Below are positions 29,568 to 37,909 of a stretch of 64,000 nucleotides of DNA, one piece after another. Below the pieces are notes generated by a model that saw nothing but the letters and a program-made list of their open reading frames with translations, was not told the DNA's origin and made no database searches. Within the stretch, counting starts at the first letter, position 1. Each line of letters starts with the position of its first letter. Both the position numbers and the translations under genes were made by a program. Source of the DNA: Cellulomonas fimi ATCC 484 (GTDB lineage: Bacteria > Actinomycetota > Actinomycetes > Actinomycetales > Cellulomonadaceae); assembly GCF_000212695.1 (NCBI RefSeq), contig NC_015514.1:2728001-2792000 (forward strand), read 5' to 3'.

Positions 29568-30422
29568 ATGAGCACCACCACGCCCCTCGTCCGAGTCGTC
29601 TGCGTCGTCTACCACCCCGGTGAGGAGCTCGAGCGGTTCGCCCGCACGCTCGCCGGTGCGACGACCTCCCCCCTCGAGCTCGTCGTCGTCGACAACGGCG
29701 ACGACCACGCGGTCGCCCGGGACGTCGCCGCCCGGCACGGCGCCCGGCTCATGGAGAGCGGGGCGAACCTCGGCTACGGGGGCGGGGCGAACCTGGGCGC
29801 CACGGGGACGACGGCGCCGTGGCTCGTCGTCGCCAACTCCGACCTGGAGTGGGCGCCCGGCTCCCTCGACGCGCTCCTCGCCGCCGGCGCGGCCCAGCCG
29901 GACGCCGGTGCGCTCGGCCCGGCGCTGCTCAACACCGACGGCACGGTCTACCCGTCGGCGCGCGCCCTGCCCTCGCTCACGCAGGGCGCCGGCCACGCGC
30001 TGCTCGGCAAGGTCTGGCCGGGGAACCCCTGGACGCGCGCGTACCGCGCCGAGAACGAGACGACGGGCGACGGGCGCGACGCGGGGTGGCTGTCGGGTGC
30101 GTGCCTGCTCCTGCGCCGGGAGGCGTTCGAGGCCGTCGGCGGGTTCGACGACGGGTACTTCATGTTCTTCGAGGACGTCGACCTGGGCGACCGGCTGGGC
30201 CGCGCCGGGTGGCGCAACGTGTACGTGCCCGCCGCGCGCGTGACCCACGTCGGCGGGACCTCGTGGCGGGAGCGGCCCGCGCGGATGATCTCGGCGCACC
30301 ACGCGAGCGCCGCCCGGTACGTGGGCCGCCGGTACCCGCACCCCTACCAGTGGCCGGTCCGCACGGCCGTCACGCTGGGGCTGCGCCTCCGCGAGCGCTC
30401 GGAGCTGCGCGCCGCCCGCTGA
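29568..30422 (+). CDS. wbbL: WbbL-type GT2 rhamnosyltransferase
   Basis: The 284-residue GT-A enzyme has VVCVVYHPGEELERFARTL, the nucleotide-site VVVDNG, ANLGYGGGANLGA and the metal-binding NSDLEW. WLSGACLLLRREAFEAVGGFDDGYFMFFEDVDLGDRL forms the acceptor/catalytic region. By family and position (Rv3265c neighbourhood) it is probably the dTDP-rhamnose:polyprenyl-PP-GlcNAc rhamnosyltransferase that starts the wall-polysaccharide linker. The acceptor is inferred. rfbA, rmlC and rmlD for dTDP-rhamnose are in this window. Confidence 0.9.
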   Translation: MSTTTPLVRVVCVVYHPGEELERFARTLAGATTSPLELVVVDNGDDHAVARDVAARHGARLMESGANLGYGGGANLGATGTTAPWLVVANSDLEWAPGSLDALLAAGAAQPDAGALGPALLNTDGTVYPSARALPSLTQGAGHALLGKVWPGNPWTRAYRAENETTGDGRDAGWLSGACLLLRREAFEAVGGFDDGYFMFFEDVDLGDRLGRAGWRNVYVPAARVTHVGGTSWRERPARMISAHHASAARYVGRRYPHPYQWPVRTAVTLGLRLRERSELRAAR

Positions 30423-30462
30423 CGCGCGCGCGACGCACCGTCACGCGTGCAGGTCCCCGGAG

Positions 30463-32106
30463 TCAGCGCGTGCCGAGCCGCTCGTCCTGCTGGACCGCGA
30501 CCTCCGCGACGCCGCTCGCGGCGGGCACCGGGGCGAGCACCGAGAGCAGCACGCCGTCGGTGCGGGTCACCTCCGCGACGACGGCCCACGCGAGCGAGCC
30601 GCCACCGACCTCGACGTCCACCGCCCGCACCGTCCCGGCCCGTGTCTCCTGCGCGAGCTGGGACGTGGCGGTGAGCACGTCCTCGCCCTCGAGCAGTGCG
30701 TCGAGCCGCCAGGCGCCCGTCGTGCCCGCGGCGAGGGTCACCCGACGCTCGGCGAGGACCGTGCCGCCGTCGCCGAGCAGCCGCAGCGTGGCGGACGTGG
30801 ACGCCCCACCCTCGACGGAGTCGGCGTCGCCACCCGCCTCCGGCAGGCCGGTCAGCACGAGCGTGCCGGACGTGCCGTCGGGCACGACGACGACCCCGCC
30901 GTCGCTGGGCGTCGCCGAGGGCGCCCAGGCGCGCTCCACGGCGGGCACGTCGTCGAGCTCGCCCGGCTCGCCGGGCCGGGACACCACGGCCGCCGCGACG
31001 ACCGGCTCCGCGGCGTCGACGACCACGGTCCACGCGCCCGCAGGCAGGCCCCCGAGCGGGACGTCGGTGACCTCGCCGGGGACGAGCTCCAGGTCCTGGG
31101 CACCCGGCAGGGCCACGGCGCCGTCGGGCCCGAGCACGCTCACGCTCGCGGACGTCGCGACGTCCCCCGGGACGAGCAGGCGCAGCGCCCCGGCGTCCTC
31201 GTCGCCCACCTCGCTCGCGAGCGTCGACACGCCGGGCACCACCTGACGCCTCGACGGGGCCGCCCCCGGGACCACGAGGTCCGTGCCGGCGGGCGTGAAC
31301 CCGTCGAGGGCCGAGTCCTGCACGTGCGCCGCCACGCGGCCGCCCGTCGTCGCGACGTGCACCGCGAGCCGGCGCTGCTCGGCCGCGATCCCCCCGAGCG
31401 GCACGACACGCTGCGTGCCCGGGGCGACGAGGTAGTGCTCGCCCGTCAGGTCGACGGGCCCCGCGGGCCCCCAGATCTCCAGCGTCACCTCGGCCGGCGT
31501 GCTGCCCGCGTTGGCGAGCACGAGCTGCGCGGTGCTCGTGAGGTCCGTCGCGCCGCCCACGAGCCACGCGTCCGCGACCGCCTGGCTGCACGACGCCGCG
31601 GACAGCCCGCGCAGGTCGCCCGCGGTGACCAGCCCGCTGCTCACGGCGCCCACCCGGGCCGCCGCGTCGCCCTCGGGGAGGGCGCGCACGACGAGCGGCG
31701 CGGTCACGTCGTCGACCACGAGCGCCTCGGTCGAGGTCGACAGGTCGCCGACCTCCTGCGAGCCGTCGAGGCTCGTGACGGTGCCACCGCCGTGCGTCGA
31801 CGCGACGACGGCGGCACCCGTCTCCGGGTCGACGGGGGTCGGGTCGAACGCGGAGTCACCTCGGCCCGCGTCGTCGGGCAGGATCAGCGGGCCCGCGCAC
31901 ACGAGCGTCGTCGCCGACGGCGGGACGGTCACGGTGCCCGGACCGGTCGCACCGTCGACGCCGCCGTCCGCCGGCGCCCGGCCCCCGGCGACGACGACCG
32001 CGGCGACGAGCCCCACGACGGCGACCGCCGTCCCGCTGCGTGCCAGCCGTCCACGCCAGGTGCGCTCCTGCACCGATCCCCCGCTCGTCGTCGCGCCGTC
32101 GGTCAT
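30463..32106 (-). CDS. DUF5719 family secreted/membrane-anchored protein
   Basis: The 547-residue protein has an N-terminal anchor (about 25-42, AVAVVGLVAAVVVAGG). A long extracytoplasmic beta-rich region then repeats Ig-like strands such as AQLVLANAGSTPAEVTLEIWGP, as in the actinobacterial DUF5719 family. It starts with ATGA overlapping the stop of the 1169-residue glycosyltransferase, the usual pairing, so it probably acts outside the membrane with that enzyme. The function is unknown. Confidence 0.88.
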   Translation of the reverse strand: MTDGATTSGGSVQERTWRGRLARSGTAVAVVGLVAAVVVAGGRAPADGGVDGATGPGTVTVPPSATTLVCAGPLILPDDAGRGDSAFDPTPVDPETGAAVVASTHGGGTVTSLDGSQEVGDLSTSTEALVVDDVTAPLVVRALPEGDAAARVGAVSSGLVTAGDLRGLSAASCSQAVADAWLVGGATDLTSTAQLVLANAGSTPAEVTLEIWGPAGPVDLTGEHYLVAPGTQRVVPLGGIAAEQRRLAVHVATTGGRVAAHVQDSALDGFTPAGTDLVVPGAAPSRRQVVPGVSTLASEVGDEDAGALRLLVPGDVATSASVSVLGPDGAVALPGAQDLELVPGEVTDVPLGGLPAGAWTVVVDAAEPVVAAAVVSRPGEPGELDDVPAVERAWAPSATPSDGGVVVVPDGTSGTLVLTGLPEAGGDADSVEGGASTSATLRLLGDGGTVLAERRVTLAAGTTGAWRLDALLEGEDVLTATSQLAQETRAGTVRAVDVEVGGGSLAWAVVAEVTRTDGVLLSVLAPVPAASGVAEVAVQQDERLGTR

Positions 32107-35100
32107 GACCGCCCCCTGCGGCGGCGCACGGGCAGGGCGAGCAGGCCGGTGACGAGCAGCACGAGCCCCTGCGCCACGAGCCAGGCGGTGCGGTCGGGCG
32201 CGTCGACGCGTACCACGAGCTCGCCACCGTCGGCCGGCACCTCGAACGCCTGCCGCCACCCCACGTCGACGGACCGCAGCGGCGCACCGTCGAGCCAGGC
32301 CCGCCACCGTGCGTCGGCACGCTCGGCCAGCACGAGCGTGCGGGGGCCGTCGGCTGCGGCGACGGTCGTGTCGACGGCCCGGTCCGTGGACTCCACGGCG
32401 ACCGCCGGGACGGCCGGGTCGGTGACGTCCGCGCCGACCGGGACGAGCCGCGCCCAGGACGGCACGACGACCGGGGGGACCGCTCCGGCCGGTGCCGTCG
32501 CCCGCACGCGCCACAGGGTGCCGGCGGGGGTCTGCGTCACGCGCTCGAGACCCGGGGTCGAGTCGAGCCGCCCGACGAGGTCGTCGCGCTGCGCCCGTGC
32601 GGCGCGCGCGGTCCCGGCGTCGTCCGCCTCGGGCAGCGACGGGACGAGCACCGCGGCGACCGCGAGGCCGGCGAGCTCGCCGGCCACGTCCCCGCCGGAT
32701 CCCGACGCGAGGCGGGCGGCCAGGGCGTCGACCTCGGCGGTCGCCTCGTCCCGACCCGCGGCGAGCGGCGTCTCGAGGTCGCCGTCGACGGACCGCGTGG
32801 CCGGGGTCGCGCCGACGTCGTCGAGCCGCGGACCGTCGTCCCGCAGCAGCTGCCAGCCGACGACCGGGTCACCGCCGGCGGCCACCTCGAGCGCGAGCAC
32901 GCGGGACGCGAGCGGCGAGAGCTGCGCCTGCTGGCCGACCGCGGGCACCACCGCGCGCTCGAGCGCACGGACCGTGACGGCGTCGCCCGCGCGCGCCTGC
33001 CACGCCCAGCCGGCGAGCCACACCGTGGGGGCGAGCACCGCGACGAGCGTCAGGACGGCCGCGACCGGCTGGCGCCAGCCGAACGACGCGGCACCGAGGC
33101 GCGCACGGAAGCGGTCGACGCCGATGACCGCGGCGGCGAGGAGGCCCGCCCATGCCAGCGACAGCCCCGGACCGGCCCAGCCGTGCGCCGGCCGGCCGCC
33201 GTCGAGCGCCACGACCAGGGTCGCGCCGACCGTCGCGGACGCCAGCCCGAGTGCCGCGACGACCCACGCGACGCGGACCGCACGGGCGACCGGGCGGCCG
33301 CGCAGCAGGGCCAGCAGGGCGAGCAGGAGCAGCACCGCCCCCGGGAGCAGGGGCCACGCGACCGCGAGGCCGCCGTCGAGCGGCGCCGGGACGAGCGCGT
33401 CCGCCGGGCTCGGCAGCCCCAGGAGGCGCGCGACCGGGTCGGCCGGGTCGACCGCGAGCGGCAGCCCCGGGTCGGCGAGGAGCACGCGCCAGCCGCCGAG
33501 GCCCCGGGCGGCGGCCTCCGCGAGCAGCGGCCCGGCGAGCACGAGCGCGGGCACCGGCACCAGCAGCAGCCGGCCGCGACGACGCGGGGCGCCGAGCGCG
33601 ACCACGAGCAGCGCGAGCACACCGGGCACGAGCAGCGCCGGCGCACCGGCCACGACGACGGCGAACGCGAGCGCCGCCGCAGCGGCAGCCGTGATCGAGC
33701 CGGTCGGGTCGGACGCCCCGACGAGCCGCGCGTCCTCCGGCACGGCGCCCACGCCGGGCGCGACGCGCTGCGTCGGGACGGTCGGCACGCCACGGACCGG
33801 GGTGTCGACCCCCGACTGGTCGACGTCGTCCACGTCGTCGTCCCCGTCGTCGTCCGCGGCACGAGCCGTCACGAGCCCGGACAGCACCTGGTCGACGCGC
33901 TGCACACCGGCCGCGCGCGCCACTCCGAGGACGACCCACGGGAGCACGGCGTGCGCGACGACGGGGCCGAGCCGCCCCTGGCCGAGCGCGAGCAGCAGAG
34001 CGGGCGCACCCGCCCACACGACGGCGGCCCAGGCGCGCACGCCCACGGACCGCGTCGCCGCACCCGCCGCGGCCCACGCCCCGAGGCCGGACAGCAGCAC
34101 GCCGCCGAGCAGCAGCACGGCGACGGCCACGGCCGCCGACCCCGTCGCGGCGGTGGGCAGCAGGAGCACCGTGAGGAGGGGGTCCGCGGGCCCGGCGGCA
34201 CCGAGCCCGCCCGGGACCCACCCGGACGTCGCGGAACGCCACAGCCCGCCCAGGTCCGCGCCCGTGCCGAGCAGCGCCCCGCCGACGAGGCTCGCGCCGC
34301 CGGCGCTCGCACCGACGAGCGGCCCGAGCGCGACCGCGGTCACGACGGCCAGCACGGCGACGAGCACCCCGAGCGTCGCCCGCCGGCGCGTCGCGAGCGC
34401 CGCGAGCTCGCGCAGCTCGAGCTCCGACGGCGCCCGCACCACCCGCCGGGCCTCGGCGCGCGTCAGGCGCCGGTCCCGGTCGAGCGCCCAGACGTCCCGC
34501 CAGCGCGCCTGGAGCGGCCGCAGCGTGCGCCGCGGCAGCCGACGTGTGCGTCGGGCGGTCGCGCGGGCACGGACGACGGCCGCCGGCCGCAGCAGGGCCC
34601 CCAGGGGTGCGCGCAGCTCCGCCACCGCGAGCCCCGGCTGCTTCGCGCCGAGCCGCACGAGCGCCCGCACGAGCCCGGTCAGGAGCACCACGAGCGCGAC
34701 GACCGGGACGACCGGGAGGGCCACGCCCGTGAGCCGCTGGTGCACGGCGGCCCGTCGCCGCGCCGCGTAGGACCGGCGCGGGTCGCCCGCGTCGTCGAGC
34801 CCGTCCCCGTCGAGGTCGCGCGGGTCGGGAGCACTCGCACCCCGCAGCCCGAGGTAGCCCGCCTGCGCGTGCCGGACCACCGCGGACGGCACCACGACCA
34901 CGCGGTGACCGGCGAGCCGCGCCCGCCGCGACAGGTCGGCGCCGTCGCCGAACGGTCCGAGCGCCGGGTCGGTGCCGCCGAGCTCGTCCCAGACGTCGCG
35001 GCGCACGAGCGCACCGGCGAGCCCGACGCCCAGGACGTCCTCGCGCGCGTCCAGCTGTCCCTGGTCGAGCTCGCCGGGGGCGACGTCCGTCAGCCGGTGG

Positions 35101-35612
35101 CCCGCGGGCGACGTGCGCAGCCCCACCTCCAGCAGGCGCTCGGGGTCGGTCCACGTGCGCTGCTTGGCGCCCGCGACCGCGACCGACCGCGCGTGCCCGA
35201 CCGCCCGCACGAGCTCGGCGAGGGCGTCGGGCGCGGGGGCGCTGTCGTCGTGCAGGAGCCACAGCCACGGCGTCGGTCCGCCGCCGGGGCGGCTCGCGTC
35301 GTCCGCGAGCGCGGCGCGCACGGCGTGCCCGAAGGTGCGGGCGCCCGGTGCACGGACCGCGGTCAGCACGGGCCGCGGGCTGCCCGGGTGGCGGGCGAAG
35401 ATCGCCTCGAGCACACCGTCCAGAGGCTCGCCGTCCGAGGCGTCGACGAGCACGACGCGCGCGGGTCGCCGCGTCTGGGCGGCGAGCGCGGCGAGCGTCG
35501 GCTCGAGGTAGCGCGTGCGCCCGCGCGTCACCACGACCGCGGTCACCGGTGTCGTCACCGGGATCGAGGCGGTCGTCGTGGGCAGGTCCACGGGCGGGAG
35601 GGTCTCGGTCAT
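32103..35612 (-). CDS. large membrane-anchored GT2 glycosyltransferase
   Basis: The product is 1169 residues. Residues 22-260 form a GT2 domain with VTAVVVTRGRTRYLEPTLAAL, the variant VVLVDASDGE in place of VDN, and LWLLHDDSAPAPDAL. The rest has about a dozen hydrophobic helices interspersed with a periplasmic region ending in beta-rich sequence and a final helix. This is the actinobacterial long membrane GT paired with DUF5719. It probably makes an exported polysaccharide, but donor and acceptor are unknown. The ATG at 35612 is preferred to an upstream in-frame start because the GT2 core begins soon after it. whiB lies 51 bp upstream on the same strand. Confidence 0.87.
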   Translation of the reverse strand: MTETLPPVDLPTTTASIPVTTPVTAVVVTRGRTRYLEPTLAALAAQTRRPARVVLVDASDGEPLDGVLEAIFARHPGSPRPVLTAVRAPGARTFGHAVRAALADDASRPGGGPTPWLWLLHDDSAPAPDALAELVRAVGHARSVAVAGAKQRTWTDPERLLEVGLRTSPAGHRLTDVAPGELDQGQLDAREDVLGVGLAGALVRRDVWDELGGTDPALGPFGDGADLSRRARLAGHRVVVVPSAVVRHAQAGYLGLRGASAPDPRDLDGDGLDDAGDPRRSYAARRRAAVHQRLTGVALPVVPVVALVVLLTGLVRALVRLGAKQPGLAVAELRAPLGALLRPAAVVRARATARRTRRLPRRTLRPLQARWRDVWALDRDRRLTRAEARRVVRAPSELELRELAALATRRRATLGVLVAVLAVVTAVALGPLVGASAGGASLVGGALLGTGADLGGLWRSATSGWVPGGLGAAGPADPLLTVLLLPTAATGSAAVAVAVLLLGGVLLSGLGAWAAAGAATRSVGVRAWAAVVWAGAPALLLALGQGRLGPVVAHAVLPWVVLGVARAAGVQRVDQVLSGLVTARAADDDGDDDVDDVDQSGVDTPVRGVPTVPTQRVAPGVGAVPEDARLVGASDPTGSITAAAAAALAFAVVVAGAPALLVPGVLALLVVALGAPRRRGRLLLVPVPALVLAGPLLAEAAARGLGGWRVLLADPGLPLAVDPADPVARLLGLPSPADALVPAPLDGGLAVAWPLLPGAVLLLLALLALLRGRPVARAVRVAWVVAALGLASATVGATLVVALDGGRPAHGWAGPGLSLAWAGLLAAAVIGVDRFRARLGAASFGWRQPVAAVLTLVAVLAPTVWLAGWAWQARAGDAVTVRALERAVVPAVGQQAQLSPLASRVLALEVAAGGDPVVGWQLLRDDGPRLDDVGATPATRSVDGDLETPLAAGRDEATAEVDALAARLASGSGGDVAGELAGLAVAAVLVPSLPEADDAGTARAARAQRDDLVGRLDSTPGLERVTQTPAGTLWRVRATAPAGAVPPVVVPSWARLVPVGADVTDPAVPAVAVESTDRAVDTTVAAADGPRTLVLAERADARWRAWLDGAPLRSVDVGWRQAFEVPADGGELVVRVDAPDRTAWLVAQGLVLLVTGLLALPVRRRRGRS

Positions 35613-35663
35613 GCTCCGGTCATCCTGCCGTCCGGCCCCCGAGGAGCCCGGGAGCGACACTCG

Positions 35664-35993
35664 TCAGACGACGCGGCGCTTCAGCTTGCGGCGCTCACGC
35701 TCGGACAGGCCGCCCCAGATGCCGAACCGCTCGTCGTTCGCCAGCGCGTACTCGAGGCACTCGGCGCGGACCTCGCACCCGGTGCAGACGCGCTTGGCCT
35801 CGCGGGTCGAGCCGCCCTTCTCGGGGAAGAACGCCTCGGGGTCCGTCTGCGCGCACAGCGCGCGCTCCTGCCACCCCATGGGACCGTCGTCCTCGGGCGC
35901 GCCGAAGAGGGACAGCACGTTGGACGCCGGAGCGGCAGGCTTGTGCGCGTCGGAGGGGAAGGACTCGTCGTCGTCGTCGAGCAGGTGCCACAT
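35664..35993 (-). CDS. whiB: WhiB family [4Fe-4S] transcriptional regulator, WhiB2-like
   Basis: The 109-residue protein has the four cluster ligands C47, C70, C73 and C79, the G[VI]WGG turn GIWGG (91-95), and a basic C-terminal SERERRKLKRRVV for DNA contact. Gene context (next to Rv3258c/Rv3259-like genes and manB) points to the WhiB2/WhmD branch, needed for septation in mycobacteria. It binds RNA polymerase sigma factor through the cluster. The ATG has a GGAGG site. A near-consensus promoter lies about 110 bases upstream, giving a leader of about 100 nt. Confidence 0.97.
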   Translation of the reverse strand: MWHLLDDDDESFPSDAHKPAAPASNVLSLFGAPEDDGPMGWQERALCAQTDPEAFFPEKGGSTREAKRVCTGCEVRAECLEYALANDERFGIWGGLSERERRKLKRRVV

Positions 35994-36099
35994 GGCGTGC
36001 CTCCGTGCGGGGTGTTTCGTGCGTCTCGATCAAGGCTCGGCGTGCGGCTCCGGCCCCGGGCCGCGTCGTGGTGCTCGCTCCATGAATCTCTTCTAAGGA

Positions 36100-36128
36100 A
36101 TTACACGCGTGTCGTTCGAGGGCGTCAA
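36100..36128 (-). promoter_or_regulatory. near-consensus promoter for whiB
   Basis: TTGACG (36128-36123) and TGTAAT (36105-36100) are separated by exactly 17 bases, the best housekeeping-type promoter in the window. Start of transcription would be near 36093, leaving a leader of about 100 nt before the whiB ATG. The region is locally A/T-rich. Confidence 0.75.
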
Positions 36129-36201
36129 GCGGAGCCGTGGTAGTTGCCCGGATATGTCGGGGTGATCTTGTGGCACACGGGTGAAGACGGCGTGTCGCGC
36201 C

Positions 36202-36207
36202 TACTCT
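36202..36207 (+). promoter_or_regulatory. -10 element TACTCT, leaderless start for 36214
   Basis: TACTCT, six bases (GAGCCC), then the GTG of the TIGR03089 gene; no ribosome site is present. Confidence 0.55.
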
Positions 36208-36213
36208 GAGCCC

Positions 36214-36963
36214 GTGCCAGCGACGACCATCGCCGACCTGACGGCCCTCCTCACCCGCGAGCCGGGACGCCCCCGGATCACCTGGTACGGCGACGACGGG
36301 GAGCGCGTCGAGCTCTCCGGGGCGGTCCTCGACAACTGGGTGAGCAAGACGACGAACCTCCTCGTCGAGGAGCTGGACGCGGGACCCGGCACGGTCGTCC
36401 TGCTCGACCTGCCGGGGCACTGGCGGACCGTCCTGTGGGCGCTCGCGGCCTGGCGCTGCGGCGCGACCGTCGGCACCGGCGAGGCCCCTGCGGCAGACGT
36501 CGTCGTCACGGACCGCCCGGGCCGTCACGACGCCCGCCGCGCCGCCGTCGTCGCCCTCGCGCTGCCGGCCCTCGCGCGCCGCGTCGACGACCTGCCCGCG
36601 GGCGCGCTCGACGGTGCCGCCTCCGTCATGACGTACGGGGACGCGCTCGGCTGGGTGCCCGCGGTCGAGCCGCAGCGGGCGGCGCTCCTCGCCGACGGCG
36701 CGCCGGTGACGCACGGCGACCTCCTCGCGCACGCGGTCGGCTCGGCCGACGTGCCCGAGCGGTCGCGGGTGCTGACCGCCGCGGCCGGCGCTGCGCAGAC
36801 CGTGGTGACGACCCTCGGCGTGCTCGCGTGCGACGGCTCCGTGGTGCTCACCTCGTCCGGTGCGGCCGGACGGCTGCGGCAGGACGCGGACGCACGCGAG
36901 CGGCTGGTGGGGACGGAGCGGGTCGACCTCGACCGGCTGGAACCCGGCCTGCCGACCGCCTGA
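36214..36963 (+). CDS. TIGR03089 family protein
   Basis: The 249-residue protein resembles the N-terminal part of AMP-binding enzymes without the catalytic core. [31 protein letters not shown] is followed by [27 protein letters not shown], as in TIGR03089, an actinobacterial family usually near whiB or rmlD. The adenylate-forming motifs (YTSGTTG-type) are not present, so it is not expected to activate an acid. The function is unknown. The GTG start is set by its position relative to a TACTCT hexamer. Confidence 0.87.
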   Translation: MPATTIADLTALLTREPGRPRITWYGDDGERVELSGAVLDNWVSKTTNLLVEELDAGPGTVVLLDLPGHWRTVLWALAAWRCGATVGTGEAPAADVVVTDRPGRHDARRAAVVALALPALARRVDDLPAGALDGAASVMTYGDALGWVPAVEPQRAALLADGAPVTHGDLLAHAVGSADVPERSRVLTAAAGAAQTVVTTLGVLACDGSVVLTSSGAAGRLRQDADARERLVGTERVDLDRLEPGLPTA

Positions 36964-37021
36964 CCGGCGGTCACGCTCCGGGCGGGACGCGCGGAGTAGG
37001 AGATGCGGCGCAGATAGGACA

Positions 37022-37027
37022 CACTAT
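37022..37027 (+). promoter_or_regulatory. -10 element CACTAT, leaderless start for rfbA
   Basis: CACTAT, six bases, then ATG. It overlaps an inverted repeat GATAG-N6-CTATC (37013-37028) that could bind a regulator. Confidence 0.45.
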
Positions 37028-37033
37028 CTCGCC

Positions 37034-37909
37034 ATGCGCGGAATCATCCTGGCGGGCGGGTCCGGCACCCGGCTGCACCCGATCACCCTCGGCGTCAGCA
37101 AGCAGCTCGTCCCGGTCTACGACAAGCCGATGATCTACTACCCGTTGTCCACGCTGATCCTCGCGGGCATCCGGGACGTGCTGGTCATCACCACGCCGCA
37201 CGACGCGGAGCAGTTCCAGCGTCTGCTCGGCGACGGCTCGCAGTTCGGCATCTCGATCAGCTACACGGTGCAGGCGGAGCCCAACGGGCTGGCGCAGGCG
37301 TTCGTGCTGGGCGCCGACTTCGTCGGGAACGAGGGAGCCGCGCTGGTCCTCGGCGACAACATCTTCTACGGGCCCGGGCTCGGGTCGAAGCTGCAGCGGT
37401 TCTCCGACATCGACGGCGGTGCGGTGTTCGCCTACCGCGTCGCGGACCCGACGGCGTACGGCGTCGTCGAGTTCGACGACGAGGGCCGGGCGCTCTCGCT
37501 GGAGGAGAAGCCCGCGCAGCCCAAGTCCTCCTACGCCGTCCCCGGCCTGTACTTCTACGACAACGACGTCGTGGCGATCGCCCGGGACCTCGAGCCGTCC
37601 GCGCGCGGCGAGTACGAGATCACGGACGTCAACCGCACCTACCTCGAGCAGGGCCGCCTGCAGGTCGAGGTCCTCCCCCGCGGCACCGCCTGGCTCGACA
37701 CGGGCACCTTCGACTCGCTGCTCGAGGCGTCCGACTACGTCCGGACGATCGAGCACCGGCAGGGGCTCAAGGTGGGCGCGCCGGAGGAGGTCGCGTGGCG
37801 CCGCGGCTTCCTGTCCGACGACGAGCTGCGCGACCGCGCCGAGAAGCTCGTGAAGTCGGGCTACGGCTCCTACCTGCTCGGCCTGCTGGCCGACCCCGCC
37901 AGCCGATGA
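37034..37909 (+). CDS. rfbA: glucose-1-phosphate thymidylyltransferase
   Basis: RfbA/RmlA makes dTDP-glucose from dTTP and glucose-1-phosphate, the first step to dTDP-rhamnose. The 291 residues have the nucleotide-binding GGSGTRLHP, the [19 protein letters not shown] region, [21 protein letters not shown], and the sugar site [23 protein letters not shown] follows. It is full length. It heads a run of overlapping genes, the next starting with ATGA at its stop codon. Confidence 0.98.
   Translation: MRGIILAGGSGTRLHPITLGVSKQLVPVYDKPMIYYPLSTLILAGIRDVLVITTPHDAEQFQRLLGDGSQFGISISYTVQAEPNGLAQAFVLGADFVGNEGAALVLGDNIFYGPGLGSKLQRFSDIDGGAVFAYRVADPTAYGVVEFDDEGRALSLEEKPAQPKSSYAVPGLYFYDNDVVAIARDLEPSARGEYEITDVNRTYLEQGRLQVEVLPRGTAWLDTGTFDSLLEASDYVRTIEHRQGLKVGAPEEVAWRRGFLSDDELRDRAEKLVKSGYGSYLLGLLADPASR

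Noticed and set aside
31324..34770. A 1148-codon Ser/Thr/Arg-rich frame on the plus strand
   Set aside because: It lies fully opposite the membrane glycosyltransferase and DUF5719 genes, which have clear domains and a four-base overlap.
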